The translations under genes were made by a program, and so were the position numbers. Shown here piece after piece: positions 37,539 to 45,383 of a DNA stretch of 64,000 bases. Position 1 is the stretch's first letter, and each line of letters begins with the position of its first letter. Source of the stretch: Variovorax ginsengisoli (GTDB lineage: Bacteria > Pseudomonadota > Gammaproteobacteria > Burkholderiales > Burkholderiaceae_C); the NCBI RefSeq assembly GCF_030811835.1, contig NZ_JAUSRO010000006.1, forward strand, positions 1 to 64,000. Direction: 5' to 3'. The notes below the pieces were generated by a model that was given only the letters and a program-made list of their open reading frames with translations, made no database searches and was not told where the DNA came from.

Positions 37539-38981
37539 TCAGTTTTCCTTCTTCTCTTCCTTGTTGTCGACGATGACCTGTGTCTTGCTGACCATCACCG
37601 GCGCGCCCTTGAGGCGGTTGAGCGCCTGTGTGAGCGGGAAGTCCTTGTCGGAGCCGAACTCAGGCACCTTGCGGTCGGCCGCTGGTTTCTTGGCTTCTTC
37701 TTCCAGGCGTTTGCGTGCTTCGTCGCGTGCCTTTTCACGCTCGGGGTCCTTGGCTTCGGGGCCCTGGCCGCTGGCCAGATGCTTCTCGAGGTCGGCCTCG
37801 CGCATGCGCAACGCGGCGTACGGGCTGCCCTCGGCGCTTTCATCGATCAGCACGTTTGGCACGATGCCCTTGGCCTGAATCGACGTGCCGCTCGGCGTGT
37901 AGTAGCGCGCTGTCGTGATCTTCAGACCCGTGTCAGGGCCGAGCGGACGCACGGTCTGCACGGAACCCTTGCCGAAGGTCTGGCTGCCCATGATGGTGGC
38001 GCGCTTGTGGTCCTGCAGGGCGCCGGCGACGATCTCGCTGGCCGACGCGGAACCTTCGTTCACGAGCACGACCAACGGCACCGTCTTGAGCGCTGCAGGC
38101 AGGCTCTTGAGCGGATCGGTGCCGCTGCGGCGCTGGTAGAACTCAGGCGCTGCCTTGTAGACCGCTTTGCTTTCGGCCAGCTGGCCGTCGGTGGACACGA
38201 CGGTGGCGTTTTCCGGCAGGAAGGCGGCCGAAATGGCCACGGCCGCATCGAGCAGGCCACCCGGATCGTTGCGCAGGTCGAGCACCAACCCCTTGACGTT
38301 CGGGTCCTGCTTGTAGATTTCGTCGACCTTCTTGACGAAGTCATCGACCGTGCGCTCCTGGAACTGGGACAAGCGGATCCAGGCGTAGCCCGGCTCCATG
38401 ATCTTGCCGCGGACCGACTGCGTGCGGATCTCCTCGCGGGTGATCGTCACCGGGAAGGTGCGGTTCTCGTCCTTGCGGAAAATCGTCAGGAGCACCTTCG
38501 TACCCGATTCGCCCCGCATGCGCTTGACCGCGTCATTGAGCGAAAGGCCGCGCACGGCGGTGTCGTCGATCCGGGTGATCAGGTCGTTGGGCTTCAGGCC
38601 GGCACGAAAGGCCGGCGAGCCCTCGATCGGCGAAACGACCTTGATCAGCCCGTCTTCCTGCGAAATCTCGATGCCCACGCCGACGAACCGGCCGGTGGTG
38701 CCTTCGCGGAATTCCTTGAACGATTTCTTGTCGAAATACTGCGAATGCGGGTCGAGTCCGGCCACCATGCCGGAGATGGCGTCGGAGATGAGCTTCTTCT
38801 CGTCCACCGGCTCGACGTAATCGCTCTTGACCATGCCGAAGACGGCCGCGAGCTGCTGGAGCTCTTCGAGCGGCAGTGGTGCAAGCGAGCCGCGCGCGAC
38901 CGTCTGCAGGGAAACGGTGGTCAGCACGCCGGCGACTGCGCCTGCGGCAACCCAGCCGGTGATCTTCAATTTCTGGCCCAT
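37539..38981 (-). CDS. ctpA: C-terminal processing protease (S41)
   Basis: 480-residue periplasmic serine protease of the carboxyl-terminal processing family. N-terminal hydrophobic anchor (about 6-25), PDZ domain (about 85-170, with GIEISQEDGLIKVVSPIEGSPAFRAGLK), and catalytic Ser/Lys dyad in NEGSASASEIVAGALQDHKR and GSQTFGKGSVQTV. A low-complexity Glu/Lys/Ala-rich segment near 415-450 precedes the C-terminus. The start is the ATG at 38981 with AAGGA upstream. It trims or degrades envelope proteins. It follows gpmA on the same strand, a common pairing. Confidence 0.94.
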   Translation of the reverse strand: MGQKLKITGWVAAGAVAGVLTTVSLQTVARGSLAPLPLEELQQLAAVFGMVKSDYVEPVDEKKLISDAISGMVAGLDPHSQYFDKKSFKEFREGTTGRFVGVGIEISQEDGLIKVVSPIEGSPAFRAGLKPNDLITRIDDTAVRGLSLNDAVKRMRGESGTKVLLTIFRKDENRTFPVTITREEIRTQSVRGKIMEPGYAWIRLSQFQERTVDDFVKKVDEIYKQDPNVKGLVLDLRNDPGGLLDAAVAISAAFLPENATVVSTDGQLAESKAVYKAAPEFYQRRSGTDPLKSLPAALKTVPLVVLVNEGSASASEIVAGALQDHKRATIMGSQTFGKGSVQTVRPLGPDTGLKITTARYYTPSGTSIQAKGIVPNVLIDESAEGSPYAALRMREADLEKHLASGQGPEAKDPEREKARDEARKRLEEEAKKPAADRKVPEFGSDKDFPLTQALNRLKGAPVMVSKTQVIVDNKEEKKEN

Positions 38982-39093
38982 GTCTATGTGTCCTTGTCGG
39001 CTGTGAGACCAATATACACAGCTTGGAAGCAATTTGTCTTCCGGGGTTCCGGTAGACCGCAAAGTAAGTGCAAGTGGGCCGGTTCGCGCGATG

Positions 39094-39837
39094 TCACGCC
39101 TTGCCCTGGGTCGCCACGGCCGCGGCTGCCTTGGCGGCTGCCTCGGCGTCGCCCAGGTAGTAGTGGCGCAGGGGCTTCAGGTCGTCATCGAGCTCATAGA
39201 CCAGGGGAATACCATTGGGGATGTTCAGCCCGACGATGTCGCTGTCGGAGATGCCGTCGAGGTATTTGATGAGCGCGCGGATCGAGTTGCCGTGCGCAGC
39301 GACCACCAGGCGGCGTCCGCTGCGGATGGCCGGTGCCATCGACTCGTTCCAGAACGGCAGCACCCGTGCGACCGTGTCCTTCAGGCACTCGGTCAGCGGC
39401 ACCTGCTCGGCGGCCAGTTTGGCGTAGCGGACGTCGCCGCGCTCGCTGCGCGGGTCGTTGGCTTCCAGCGGCGGCGGCGGCGTGTCGTAGCTGCGGCGCC
39501 AGACCAGCACCTGCTCGTCGCCGTACTTCTTGGCTGTTTCAGCCTTGTTGAGTCCTTGCAGGCCGCCGTAATGGCGTTCGTTCAGGCGCCACGAATGCAC
39601 CACCGGCAGCCAGGTGCGGTCGAGTTCGTCGAGCGTGTGCCAGAGCGTGCGCGTCGCGCGCTTGAGCACGCTGGTGTAGGCGACGTCGAAGTCGTAGCCC
39701 TCGGCCTTGAGCAGCCGGCCGGCCTGCTTGGCCTGTTCCACGCCGGTGGGCGTCAGGTCGACGTCGGTCCAGCCTGTGAAGCGGTTTTCGAGATTCCAGG
39801 TGGATTCGCCGTGGCGAATCAGTACCAGTTTGTGCAT
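39094..39837 (-). CDS. gpmA: 2,3-bisphosphoglycerate-dependent phosphoglycerate mutase
   Basis: 247-residue glycolytic enzyme interconverting 3- and 2-phosphoglycerate. The phospho-histidine motif is [18 protein letters not shown] at residues 5-22, and the second histidine lies in [18 protein letters not shown]. Length is typical. AAGG lies just upstream of the ATG. It is divergent from the rhodanese gene, and transcription continues toward ctpA. Confidence 0.96.
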   Translation of the reverse strand: MHKLVLIRHGESTWNLENRFTGWTDVDLTPTGVEQAKQAGRLLKAEGYDFDVAYTSVLKRATRTLWHTLDELDRTWLPVVHSWRLNERHYGGLQGLNKAETAKKYGDEQVLVWRRSYDTPPPPLEANDPRSERGDVRYAKLAAEQVPLTECLKDTVARVLPFWNESMAPAIRSGRRLVVAAHGNSIRALIKYLDGISDSDIVGLNIPNGIPLVYELDDDLKPLRHYYLGDAEAAAKAAAAVATQGKA

Positions 39838-39898
39838 AGGAGACCTTCGACGGGGGAGTTTGAAAAGGGATGCGACGTACGACGCGATCCGTGCATTC

Positions 39899-39904
39899 TA
39901 AAAT
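39899..39904 (+). promoter_or_regulatory. -10-like hexamer of the rhodanese-grxC-secB-gpsA cluster
   Basis: TAAAAT, 26 bases before the GTG start of the rhodanese gene, with AAGGAA as ribosome site between. No good -35 hexamer is seen at the usual spacing. Confidence 0.4.
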
Positions 39905-39930
39905 CCGTGGTTTGCCCATCAAGGAACATT

Positions 39931-40338
39931 GTGAAATTCATCGTCGACAACTGGATGCTGATCCTGATTGCGCTCAGTTCGGGCAGCATGCTGGCGTGGC
40001 CGCTGATCCGCGGTACGGGCGGCGGATCGCTCACGGCCCAGGGTGCGGTGCAGCTCATCAACCGTTCGCGCGGCGTGATGGTCGATGTGCGCAATGCCGA
40101 GGAATACGCCGCTGGCCACGCGACGGGTGCGAAGAACGTGCCATTCGACCAGCTCGAGGCCAAGCTGCCGCTTGCCGTGAAGAACAAGACCGTGCCGCTG
40201 CTGCTCATGTGCGCCACGGGCGCACGCGCGCAGCGTGCGGTGGCCGCGGCCAAGAAACTGGGCTACGAACAGGCCCAAGCCGTCGCAGGCGGACTCAAGG
40301 GCTGGAAAGAAGCCAATCTGCCGGTTGAAAAAGCCTGA
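39931..40338 (+). CDS. Rhodanese-domain membrane protein (YibN-like)
   Basis: 135 residues with one N-terminal membrane helix (about 5-27) and a rhodanese domain with active-site Cys in LLMCATGARAQRA and conserved VDVRNAEEYAAGHATGAKNVP. It probably transfers or senses sulphur at the membrane. The start is a GTG with AAGGAA upstream. The order rhodanese-grxC-secB-gpsA is the conserved yibN-grxC-secB-gpsA cluster of proteobacteria. Confidence 0.93.
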   Translation: MKFIVDNWMLILIALSSGSMLAWPLIRGTGGGSLTAQGAVQLINRSRGVMVDVRNAEEYAAGHATGAKNVPFDQLEAKLPLAVKNKTVPLLLMCATGARAQRAVAAAKKLGYEQAQAVAGGLKGWKEANLPVEKA

Positions 40339-40362
40339 AGCGGCCCTGAACTGGAATTGATC

Positions 40363-40620
40363 ATGCAAACCGTCAAGATGTACACCACCGCCGTCTGCCC
40401 TTATTGCACCCGTGCAAAGCAGATCCTCAAGGCCAAGGGGGTCGAGCAGATCGAGGAGATCCGCATCGACAGCGACCCGCAGGCGCGCGCGCAGATGATG
40501 GAAATCACCCAGCGCCGCACCGTGCCGCAGATCTTCATCGGCGACACGCACGTCGGTGGCTGCGACGACCTGATCGCGCTCGACGGCCGCGGCGGCCTCG
40601 TGCCGCTGCTGCAGTCCTGA
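40363..40620 (+). CDS. grxC: Glutaredoxin 3
   Basis: 85-residue dithiol glutaredoxin with active site CPYC near residues 12-15, the TVPQIFI cis-proline motif and GGCDDL glutathione-binding segment. It reduces disulphides and supplies ribonucleotide reductase. The start is the ATG at 40363; an in-frame TTG two codons upstream is less likely. It follows the rhodanese gene by 24 bases. Confidence 0.95.
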   Translation: MQTVKMYTTAVCPYCTRAKQILKAKGVEQIEEIRIDSDPQARAQMMEITQRRTVPQIFIGDTHVGGCDDLIALDGRGGLVPLLQS

Positions 40621-40726
40621 ACGCAGGCTGACATACCGCCGGGCGATAATCGTCCGTTCACCCGTATCAGTCCACTGCGCCCCAGGCGCAGTCCGGGCTT
40701 GTTTTGATTTCGAAAGTGCATTCGCC

Positions 40727-41182
40727 ATGGCCGACCAAGATCCCGTATTCCAGATTCAGCGCGTCTACCTGAAAGACCTGTCGCTCGAGCAGCCCAATTC
40801 GCCCGGGATCCTGCTGGAACAGGACCAGCCCACTGTCGACATCCAGCTGGGCGTGGACGCACAGCCCGTGACCGACGGCATCTTCGAAGTGACTGTCTCG
40901 GCCACGGTGCAGACCAAGCTGGGCGATCGCACCGTGTTCCTGGTCGAAGCCAAGCAGGCCGGGATCTTCGAAATCCGCAACCTGCCGGAAGACCAGATGG
41001 GTCCGATCCTCGGCATCGCTTGCCCGCAGATCGTGTACCCCTACCTGCGCGGCAACGTGGCCGACGTCATCCAGCGTGGCGGTTTCCCGCCGGTGCACCT
41101 GGCAGAAATCAACTTCCAGGCGATGTTCGAGCAGCAGCAGGCGCAGGCCGCCGGCCAGCCTTCGCCGATCCTGACGCAGTAA
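40727..41182 (+). CDS. secB: Protein-export chaperone SecB
   Basis: 151-residue cytosolic chaperone that keeps precursors unfolded for SecA. Family patterns [28 protein letters not shown] and [29 protein letters not shown] are complete. GATAAT at 40645-40650 in the 106-base gap after grxC could give it a promoter of its own. gpsA follows 24 bases downstream. Confidence 0.96.
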   Translation: MADQDPVFQIQRVYLKDLSLEQPNSPGILLEQDQPTVDIQLGVDAQPVTDGIFEVTVSATVQTKLGDRTVFLVEAKQAGIFEIRNLPEDQMGPILGIACPQIVYPYLRGNVADVIQRGGFPPVHLAEINFQAMFEQQQAQAAGQPSPILTQ

Positions 41183-41206
41183 CGCGGCAGTCCTCCGTCC
41201 GCGCCG

Positions 41207-42205
41207 ATGAAGATCTGCGTCCACGGCGCCGGCGCCTGGGGCACGGCCGTTGCTGTCAATGCGTCCGCGCGCCACGAGGTCACGCTTTGGGCGCGCGATG
41301 CCGCCCAGGCCGACGCGATGTCGGCCCAGCGCGAAAACGCCCGTTACCTGCCCGGCCTGGCCTTGCCAGCGTCGCTCGCCGTGCGTGCGGGCGGTATTGT
41401 CGAGGCAAGTTCAGGTGTCGATCTCGTCGTTGTGGCCACACCCATGGCCGCCTTGCGCGAGCAGCTCACCGCGCTGCGTGGCATCACCGTACCGGTGGCC
41501 TGGCTGTGCAAGGGCGTCGAGCCCGCGCGCGGTGTCGGCACGACGTCGTATGGGCTGCTCGCGCATGAGATCTGGGCGCAGGTGGCGCCTGACTTGATGG
41601 CGGGGGTGCTGAGCGGTCCGAGCTTTGCACGCGAAGTCGTCGAAGGCCGGCCCACCGCGCTGGTGGCGGCCAGCCCGCATGCGGCGGTGCGCGATGCGCT
41701 GGTCGACGCATTCCACGGCCCGGCGCTGCGCGTGTACGCCAACGAAGACATCGTGGGTGTGGAGGTCGGTGGCGCGGTCAAGAACGTGCTGGCCATCGCC
41801 ACGGGCCTGTGCGATGGACTCGCGCTTGGCCTGAACGCCCGCGCAGCCTTGATCACGCGTGGCCTCGCTGAAATGACGCGTTTCGGCCTGGCGCTCGGTG
41901 CACGTGCCGAGACCTTCATGGGGCTTTCGGGACTGGGTGACCTGGTGCTGACGGCCACCGGCGACCTCTCGCGCAACCGCAAGGTCGGCCTGCTCCTGGC
42001 CCAGGGCCGCACCTTGGCAGAAGCCGTCGATTCGCTGGGGCATGTGGCCGAGGGCGTGTATTGCGCCCGTACGGTGGTGCAGCGCGCACGTGGCCTGGGC
42101 ATTGAAATGCCGATCGCCGAGGGTGTCGTGGCGTTGCTCGACGGCCGTGTGAGCCCGCAGGATGCGGTCGCCGCGCTGACCGGGCGCGACCCGGTGTCTG
42201 AGTAA
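41207..42205 (+). CDS. gpsA: Glycerol-3-phosphate dehydrogenase [NAD(P)+]
   Basis: 332-residue enzyme that reduces dihydroxyacetone phosphate to sn-glycerol-3-phosphate for phospholipid synthesis. NAD(P)-binding [13 protein letters not shown] at residues 6-18, [10 protein letters not shown], the catalytic lysine in [16 protein letters not shown], and [22 protein letters not shown] are all present. Last gene of the cluster; a hairpin lies just beyond. Confidence 0.96.
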   Translation: MKICVHGAGAWGTAVAVNASARHEVTLWARDAAQADAMSAQRENARYLPGLALPASLAVRAGGIVEASSGVDLVVVATPMAALREQLTALRGITVPVAWLCKGVEPARGVGTTSYGLLAHEIWAQVAPDLMAGVLSGPSFAREVVEGRPTALVAASPHAAVRDALVDAFHGPALRVYANEDIVGVEVGGAVKNVLAIATGLCDGLALGLNARAALITRGLAEMTRFGLALGARAETFMGLSGLGDLVLTATGDLSRNRKVGLLLAQGRTLAEAVDSLGHVAEGVYCARTVVQRARGLGIEMPIAEGVVALLDGRVSPQDAVAALTGRDPVSE

Positions 42206-42228
42206 GCCGGTCCGGCGCGCCCCGGCAG

Positions 42229-42248
42229 GTGCAGGGGCGGCCCCGCAC
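42229..42248. terminator. Hairpin between convergent gpsA and queD
   Basis: GTGC-a-GGGG-cgg-CCCC-GCAC gives an 8-bp stem with a single bulged A, between the two stop codons. No T-run. Confidence 0.45.
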
Positions 42249-42253
42249 GGTCC

Positions 42254-42622
42254 CTAGGGCTGGAGCTCCAGTGTGCAGCTGTCGCCGAGCGCCTGGCGCC
42301 ACACCCGCACGCGCGCCAGGGAGGGCTCAAAGTCAGGCAACGCATCGGCGATGAACAGGCACAGGTTTTCCAGCGTGGGCGGGTGCAGGCCGGGCACGTC
42401 GTCCAGCAGGCGGTGATCGAGCTGCTCGCGCACGTCGTCCAATCGCCGGCGCAACAGGCCCAGGTCGATCACCATGCCCGTCGCCGGATCACGCTCGCCC
42501 GACAGCCAGACTTCGGCATGGTAGGTATGGCCGTGGATGCGGCGGCTGCCTTCAGTCTCGATGGCACGGTTGAGCGTGTGGGCGGCGTCGAAGAAAAAGC
42601 GTTGGCTGAGGGTGAAGCGCAT
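42254..42622 (-). CDS. queD: 6-carboxytetrahydropterin synthase family protein (QueD-like) lacking the usual Cys
   Basis: 122-residue T-fold enzyme of the PTPS family, placed next to queE as expected for queuosine precursor synthesis. Zinc ligands His15 (AAHTL), His30 and His32 (RIHGHTYH) are present, as are VIDLGLLRRRL and PTLENLC with the substrate-anchoring Glu. The catalytic motif CxxxHGH of QueD appears here as SRRIHGH, with Ser26 where E. coli has its catalytic Cys. It may be a variant subfamily with altered chemistry or with another nucleophile. The ATG at 42622 is the natural start; queE begins upstream on the same strand with 33 bases between. Confidence 0.82.
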   Translation of the reverse strand: MRFTLSQRFFFDAAHTLNRAIETEGSRRIHGHTYHAEVWLSGERDPATGMVIDLGLLRRRLDDVREQLDHRLLDDVPGLHPPTLENLCLFIADALPDFEPSLARVRVWRQALGDSCTLELQP

Positions 42623-42655
42623 CGTCGGGGAAGTTCTGGGTGAGGCGTGGCTGTT

Positions 42656-43294
42656 TCAGCGAATGCCGGTGATCTTGTGTGTCTGCACGCTCAGGCGCCA
42701 GACGGGCTGTTCCATGCAGGCGGCGATGCACAGTTCGGTGTGGAGGATCCGGTCGGGGCCGTCCATCGGCTGAAGAAATCGCAAGGCGAAGTCGCCGGTA
42801 CGCGCCATCGTGTCGAGGTCCAGGCCCGGCTGCGGCCATACCAGCTTGAGTTCCTGGCCGCGCTGCTGCACCCAAGGCGCACCTGCCTTGGGGCTGATGC
42901 AAAGCCAGTCGATGCCGGCAGGCGCTTCGACCGTTCCGTTGCTCTCCACCGCAATGCGAAAGCGCCGCGCGTGCAGCGCATCGACCAGTGCTGCATCAAC
43001 CTGCAGCAGCGGTTCGCCGCCGGTCAGCACCACCAGGCGATGGTCGACGTCGCCAGCAGGCCACTGGCTGGCGATGGTGTCGGCCAGCGCGTTGGCGTCT
43101 TGGAACTTGCCGCCCAGCGTGCCGTCGGTGCCGACGAAGTCGGTATCGCAGAAGCGGCAGATGGCATCGGCGCGGTCGGCCTCGCGCCCGCTCCAGAGGT
43201 TGCAGCCAGCGAAACGGCAGAAAACGGCCGGCATGCCCGCCTGGCCGCCTTCGCCTTGCAGGGTGTAGAAGATTTCCTTGACGCTGTAAGTCAT
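42656..43294 (-). CDS. queE: 7-carboxy-7-deazaguanine synthase
   Basis: 212-residue radical-SAM enzyme making 7-carboxy-7-deazaguanine, the third step to preQ0/queuosine. It starts YSVKEIFYTLQGEGGQAGMPAVF. Its cluster motif is not CxxxCxxC but C-x14-C-x2-C (from the Cys of FAGCNLW to CRFC), the variant described for the Burkholderia multivorans enzyme. VLTGGEPLLQ and VESNGTVEAP follow. It is the first gene of the queE-queD pair. Confidence 0.93.
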   Translation of the reverse strand: MTYSVKEIFYTLQGEGGQAGMPAVFCRFAGCNLWSGREADRADAICRFCDTDFVGTDGTLGGKFQDANALADTIASQWPAGDVDHRLVVLTGGEPLLQVDAALVDALHARRFRIAVESNGTVEAPAGIDWLCISPKAGAPWVQQRGQELKLVWPQPGLDLDTMARTGDFALRFLQPMDGPDRILHTELCIAACMEQPVWRLSVQTHKITGIR

Positions 43295-43447
43295 GACGGG
43301 TTTATTCCTGCGGGCGTCTGTGGCCGGGCATCGTGTGTCTGAAAAAAAGTGAAAAGCGGAAGGCTGGTCAGCCGGCGCGCGGCACCCCGAGCGGGGATGT
43401 CGGCGGTCTGCAGGTCGGTCGGCGAACGTGCGGTGTGCGCGGCATCT

Positions 43448-44302
43448 TCAAGCTGGCACGTAGGCCAGCCGGACGTAGATGGGCGCAAATGCTTCCGCCT
43501 GCGTGATGTCGATCAAGGTTTCCTTGGCAAGTTCCAGCATCGCGATGAAGGTGACCACCAGGACCGGCACGCCACGCGTCACGTCGAACAGCTTCTCGAA
43601 CTCGACGAAGCGCTGGCCCTGCAATTGGCGCAGCACGATGCTCATGTGCTCGCGCACGCTGAGTTCCTCGCGCGAAATCTTGTGGTGCTGCACGAGCTTG
43701 GCCCGCTTCATGATGTCGGCCCAAGCGTCGCGCAGGTCGACCACGTTCATCTCCGGAAAGCGCGGCTTCATCGACTGCTCGATGTAGACCTGCGCCTTCC
43801 AGAAGTCTCGGCCATACACCGGCATGGCACTCAGCGCCGCCGCCTGCAGCTTGGTGTGTTCGTACTCCAGCAGGCGCCGTACCAGCTCTGCGCGCGGGTC
43901 TTCGGCTTCCTCGCCGTCGGCCGTCTTCTTGGGCGGCAGCAGCATGCGCGATTTGATCTCGATGAGCATGGCCGCCATCAGCAGGTATTCGGCTGCCAGC
44001 TCCAGGTTGGTGCGACGCACCTGATCGACGTAGGCGAGGTACTGGCGCGTCAGCCCCGCCATCGGAATGTCGAGGATGTTGAAGTTCTGCTTGCGGATGA
44101 GGTAGAGCAGCAGGTCGAGCGGACCTTCGAAAGCTTCAAGAAAGACCTGCAGCGCCTCCGGCGGGATGTACAGGTCGTTCGGCAACGCGAACAGCGGCTC
44201 GCCGTAGAGGCGGGCAAGCGCCACCTGGTCCACCACCTGCGGCATCGCGCCGACGACTTCTGCGCCGGAATCGTTGCCGCCCATGGCGGATGCGGCACTC
44301 AC
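43448..44302 (-). CDS. scpA: Segregation and condensation protein A
   Basis: 284-residue kleisin subunit that links the SMC arms with ScpB in chromosome condensation. Visible are the N-terminal FEGPLDLLLYLIRKQNFNILDIP block, AAEYLLMAAMLIEIKSRMLLPP, and the C-terminal winged-helix region with VVTFIAMLELAKE. The frame can start at the GTG at 44302, directly abutting the stop of the upstream gene, or at the ATG at 44284; conserved sequence begins well inside either. scpB is not in the window. Confidence 0.93.
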   Translation of the reverse strand: MSAASAMGGNDSGAEVVGAMPQVVDQVALARLYGEPLFALPNDLYIPPEALQVFLEAFEGPLDLLLYLIRKQNFNILDIPMAGLTRQYLAYVDQVRRTNLELAAEYLLMAAMLIEIKSRMLLPPKKTADGEEAEDPRAELVRRLLEYEHTKLQAAALSAMPVYGRDFWKAQVYIEQSMKPRFPEMNVVDLRDAWADIMKRAKLVQHHKISREELSVREHMSIVLRQLQGQRFVEFEKLFDVTRGVPVLVVTFIAMLELAKETLIDITQAEAFAPIYVRLAYVPA

Positions 44303-44509
44303 TTACTTGACTTGGGTCTGATAGACGTAGGGCTGCTGGGCGACCTTGGCCTGGCCGTACTCGTCGAGCAGGCTGCGGTCGACCTGCTTGTCCCACAGCA
44401 GGGCGCGGCCGGCGCGCTGTTCGGCCTCGAGCGAAGGCTTCTTGGCCTTGAGTGCATCGATGAACTGGGTGGCATCGGAGGTGTAGTGGGGACGATTGAA
44501 GATGGACAT
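44303..44509 (-). CDS. DUF3460 protein
   Basis: 68-residue small protein with the DUF3460 pattern (MSIFNRPHYTSDATQFIDALK, LEAEQRAGRALLWDK, AQQPYVYQT). It is typical of betaproteobacteria and is regularly encoded directly ahead of scpA. Function unknown. The start at 44509 was preferred to the upstream open frame because the family begins with this methionine. Confidence 0.85.
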   Translation of the reverse strand: MSIFNRPHYTSDATQFIDALKAKKPSLEAEQRAGRALLWDKQVDRSLLDEYGQAKVAQQPYVYQTQVK

Positions 44510-44557
44510 AGACTGGAACCCTTTGCGGCCGATTTTACCGGGGATGGCATGGCGCAC

Positions 44558-45049
44558 ATGATTTCGAGAAGGATGCTCACCATGGGAGTGCTCAGCGCGC
44601 TGCTGGCGTTGGTCGGTTGCGACAACCGTGCCATCAGCGAACTGGAGGAGGGCGTCTCGACCGAGGCCGACGTGCGGGCGCGGTTCGGCCAGCCGGAGAA
44701 CGTCTGGGAATCGCCGGCAGGGCGGGTCTTCGAATACAACCGCCAGCCGCAGGGCCAGAAGAACTACATGATCACCATCGGCGCCGACGGCAAAATGGCC
44801 GCGCTGCGCCAGGTGCTCACGCCTGAGAACTTTGCCAAGGTTCAGCCGGGCATGGCCATGGAAGACCTGCGCAAGCTGCTCGGCAAGCCGGCCAAGGTCC
44901 AGCCCTGGGCCCTCAAGCGCGAGACCGACTGGGAATGGCGTTGGGTGCAGCCGCCGAATTCGCCGATGGTGTTTTCCGTGACGCTCAATGACGACCAGCG
45001 CGTGGTCCGCAGTGGGTCCTCGCCCGATCGGGGTACGGAAGCACCCTGA
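44558..45049 (+). CDS. BamE-like (SmpA/OmlA-type) lipoprotein
   Basis: 163 residues if started at 44558 (MISRRMLTMG). The lipoprotein signal ends in ALVGC, so the mature protein starts at Cys21. Two BamE-like segments follow: one around EEGVSTEADVRARFGQPENVWE and a second around VQPGMAMEDLRKLLGKPAKVQ. It is likely anchored in the outer membrane. True BamE has one such segment, so this is a related protein of unknown role. ATGs at 44549 and 44582 are alternatives; the last has the best ribosome site (AAGGA) but would leave a signal without basic residues. Confidence 0.82.
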   Translation: MISRRMLTMGVLSALLALVGCDNRAISELEEGVSTEADVRARFGQPENVWESPAGRVFEYNRQPQGQKNYMITIGADGKMAALRQVLTPENFAKVQPGMAMEDLRKLLGKPAKVQPWALKRETDWEWRWVQPPNSPMVFSVTLNDDQRVVRSGSSPDRGTEAP

Positions 45050-45058
45050 ACTGCAGGG

Positions 45059-45325
45059 TCAGGGCGCGGCCCCCCCGCCGGGGAGCACCGCGCCCACGGC
45101 ACGCCCGCCCAGGCGCGCCGTGCCGATGGCGGCATCGGCGGCCAGGCCGACCGCCGAGGCGCCCACGCTCACCGCAGTGCCCGCCACGCTCACGACGGCA
45201 CCGCCGACGGCTACCACCGCGCAGCCGCTGCTGAGCACCACGGCGCACAGGCACAGCCCTGTCATCGCGGCACGCGCCGGACGGCGGGCGGCCGCGAGGG
45301 TCCGTACGGCAGAAAAAATGGGCAT
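45059..45325 (-). CDS. Small Gly/Ala/Val-rich lipoprotein
   Basis: 88 residues. A basic N-terminus (VRTLAAARRPARAA) leads to a hydrophobic core and the lipobox LSSGC (Cys about residue 34); the mature part is a run of small residues (VVAVGGAVVSVAGTAVSVGA) ending in a Gly/Pro tail. No domain is recognised. It converges with the BamE-like gene, whose stop is 9 bases from its own. The start at 45325 was chosen over the longer open frame because the signal peptide begins there. Confidence 0.65.
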   Translation of the reverse strand: MPIFSAVRTLAAARRPARAAMTGLCLCAVVLSSGCAVVAVGGAVVSVAGTAVSVGASAVGLAADAAIGTARLGGRAVGAVLPGGGAAP

Positions 45326-45383
45326 GGTGTGGGGCGTCCTGGCGCAATCCTGGCGAATGTCGGTGGCGGCGTCGCTGGGTGCA

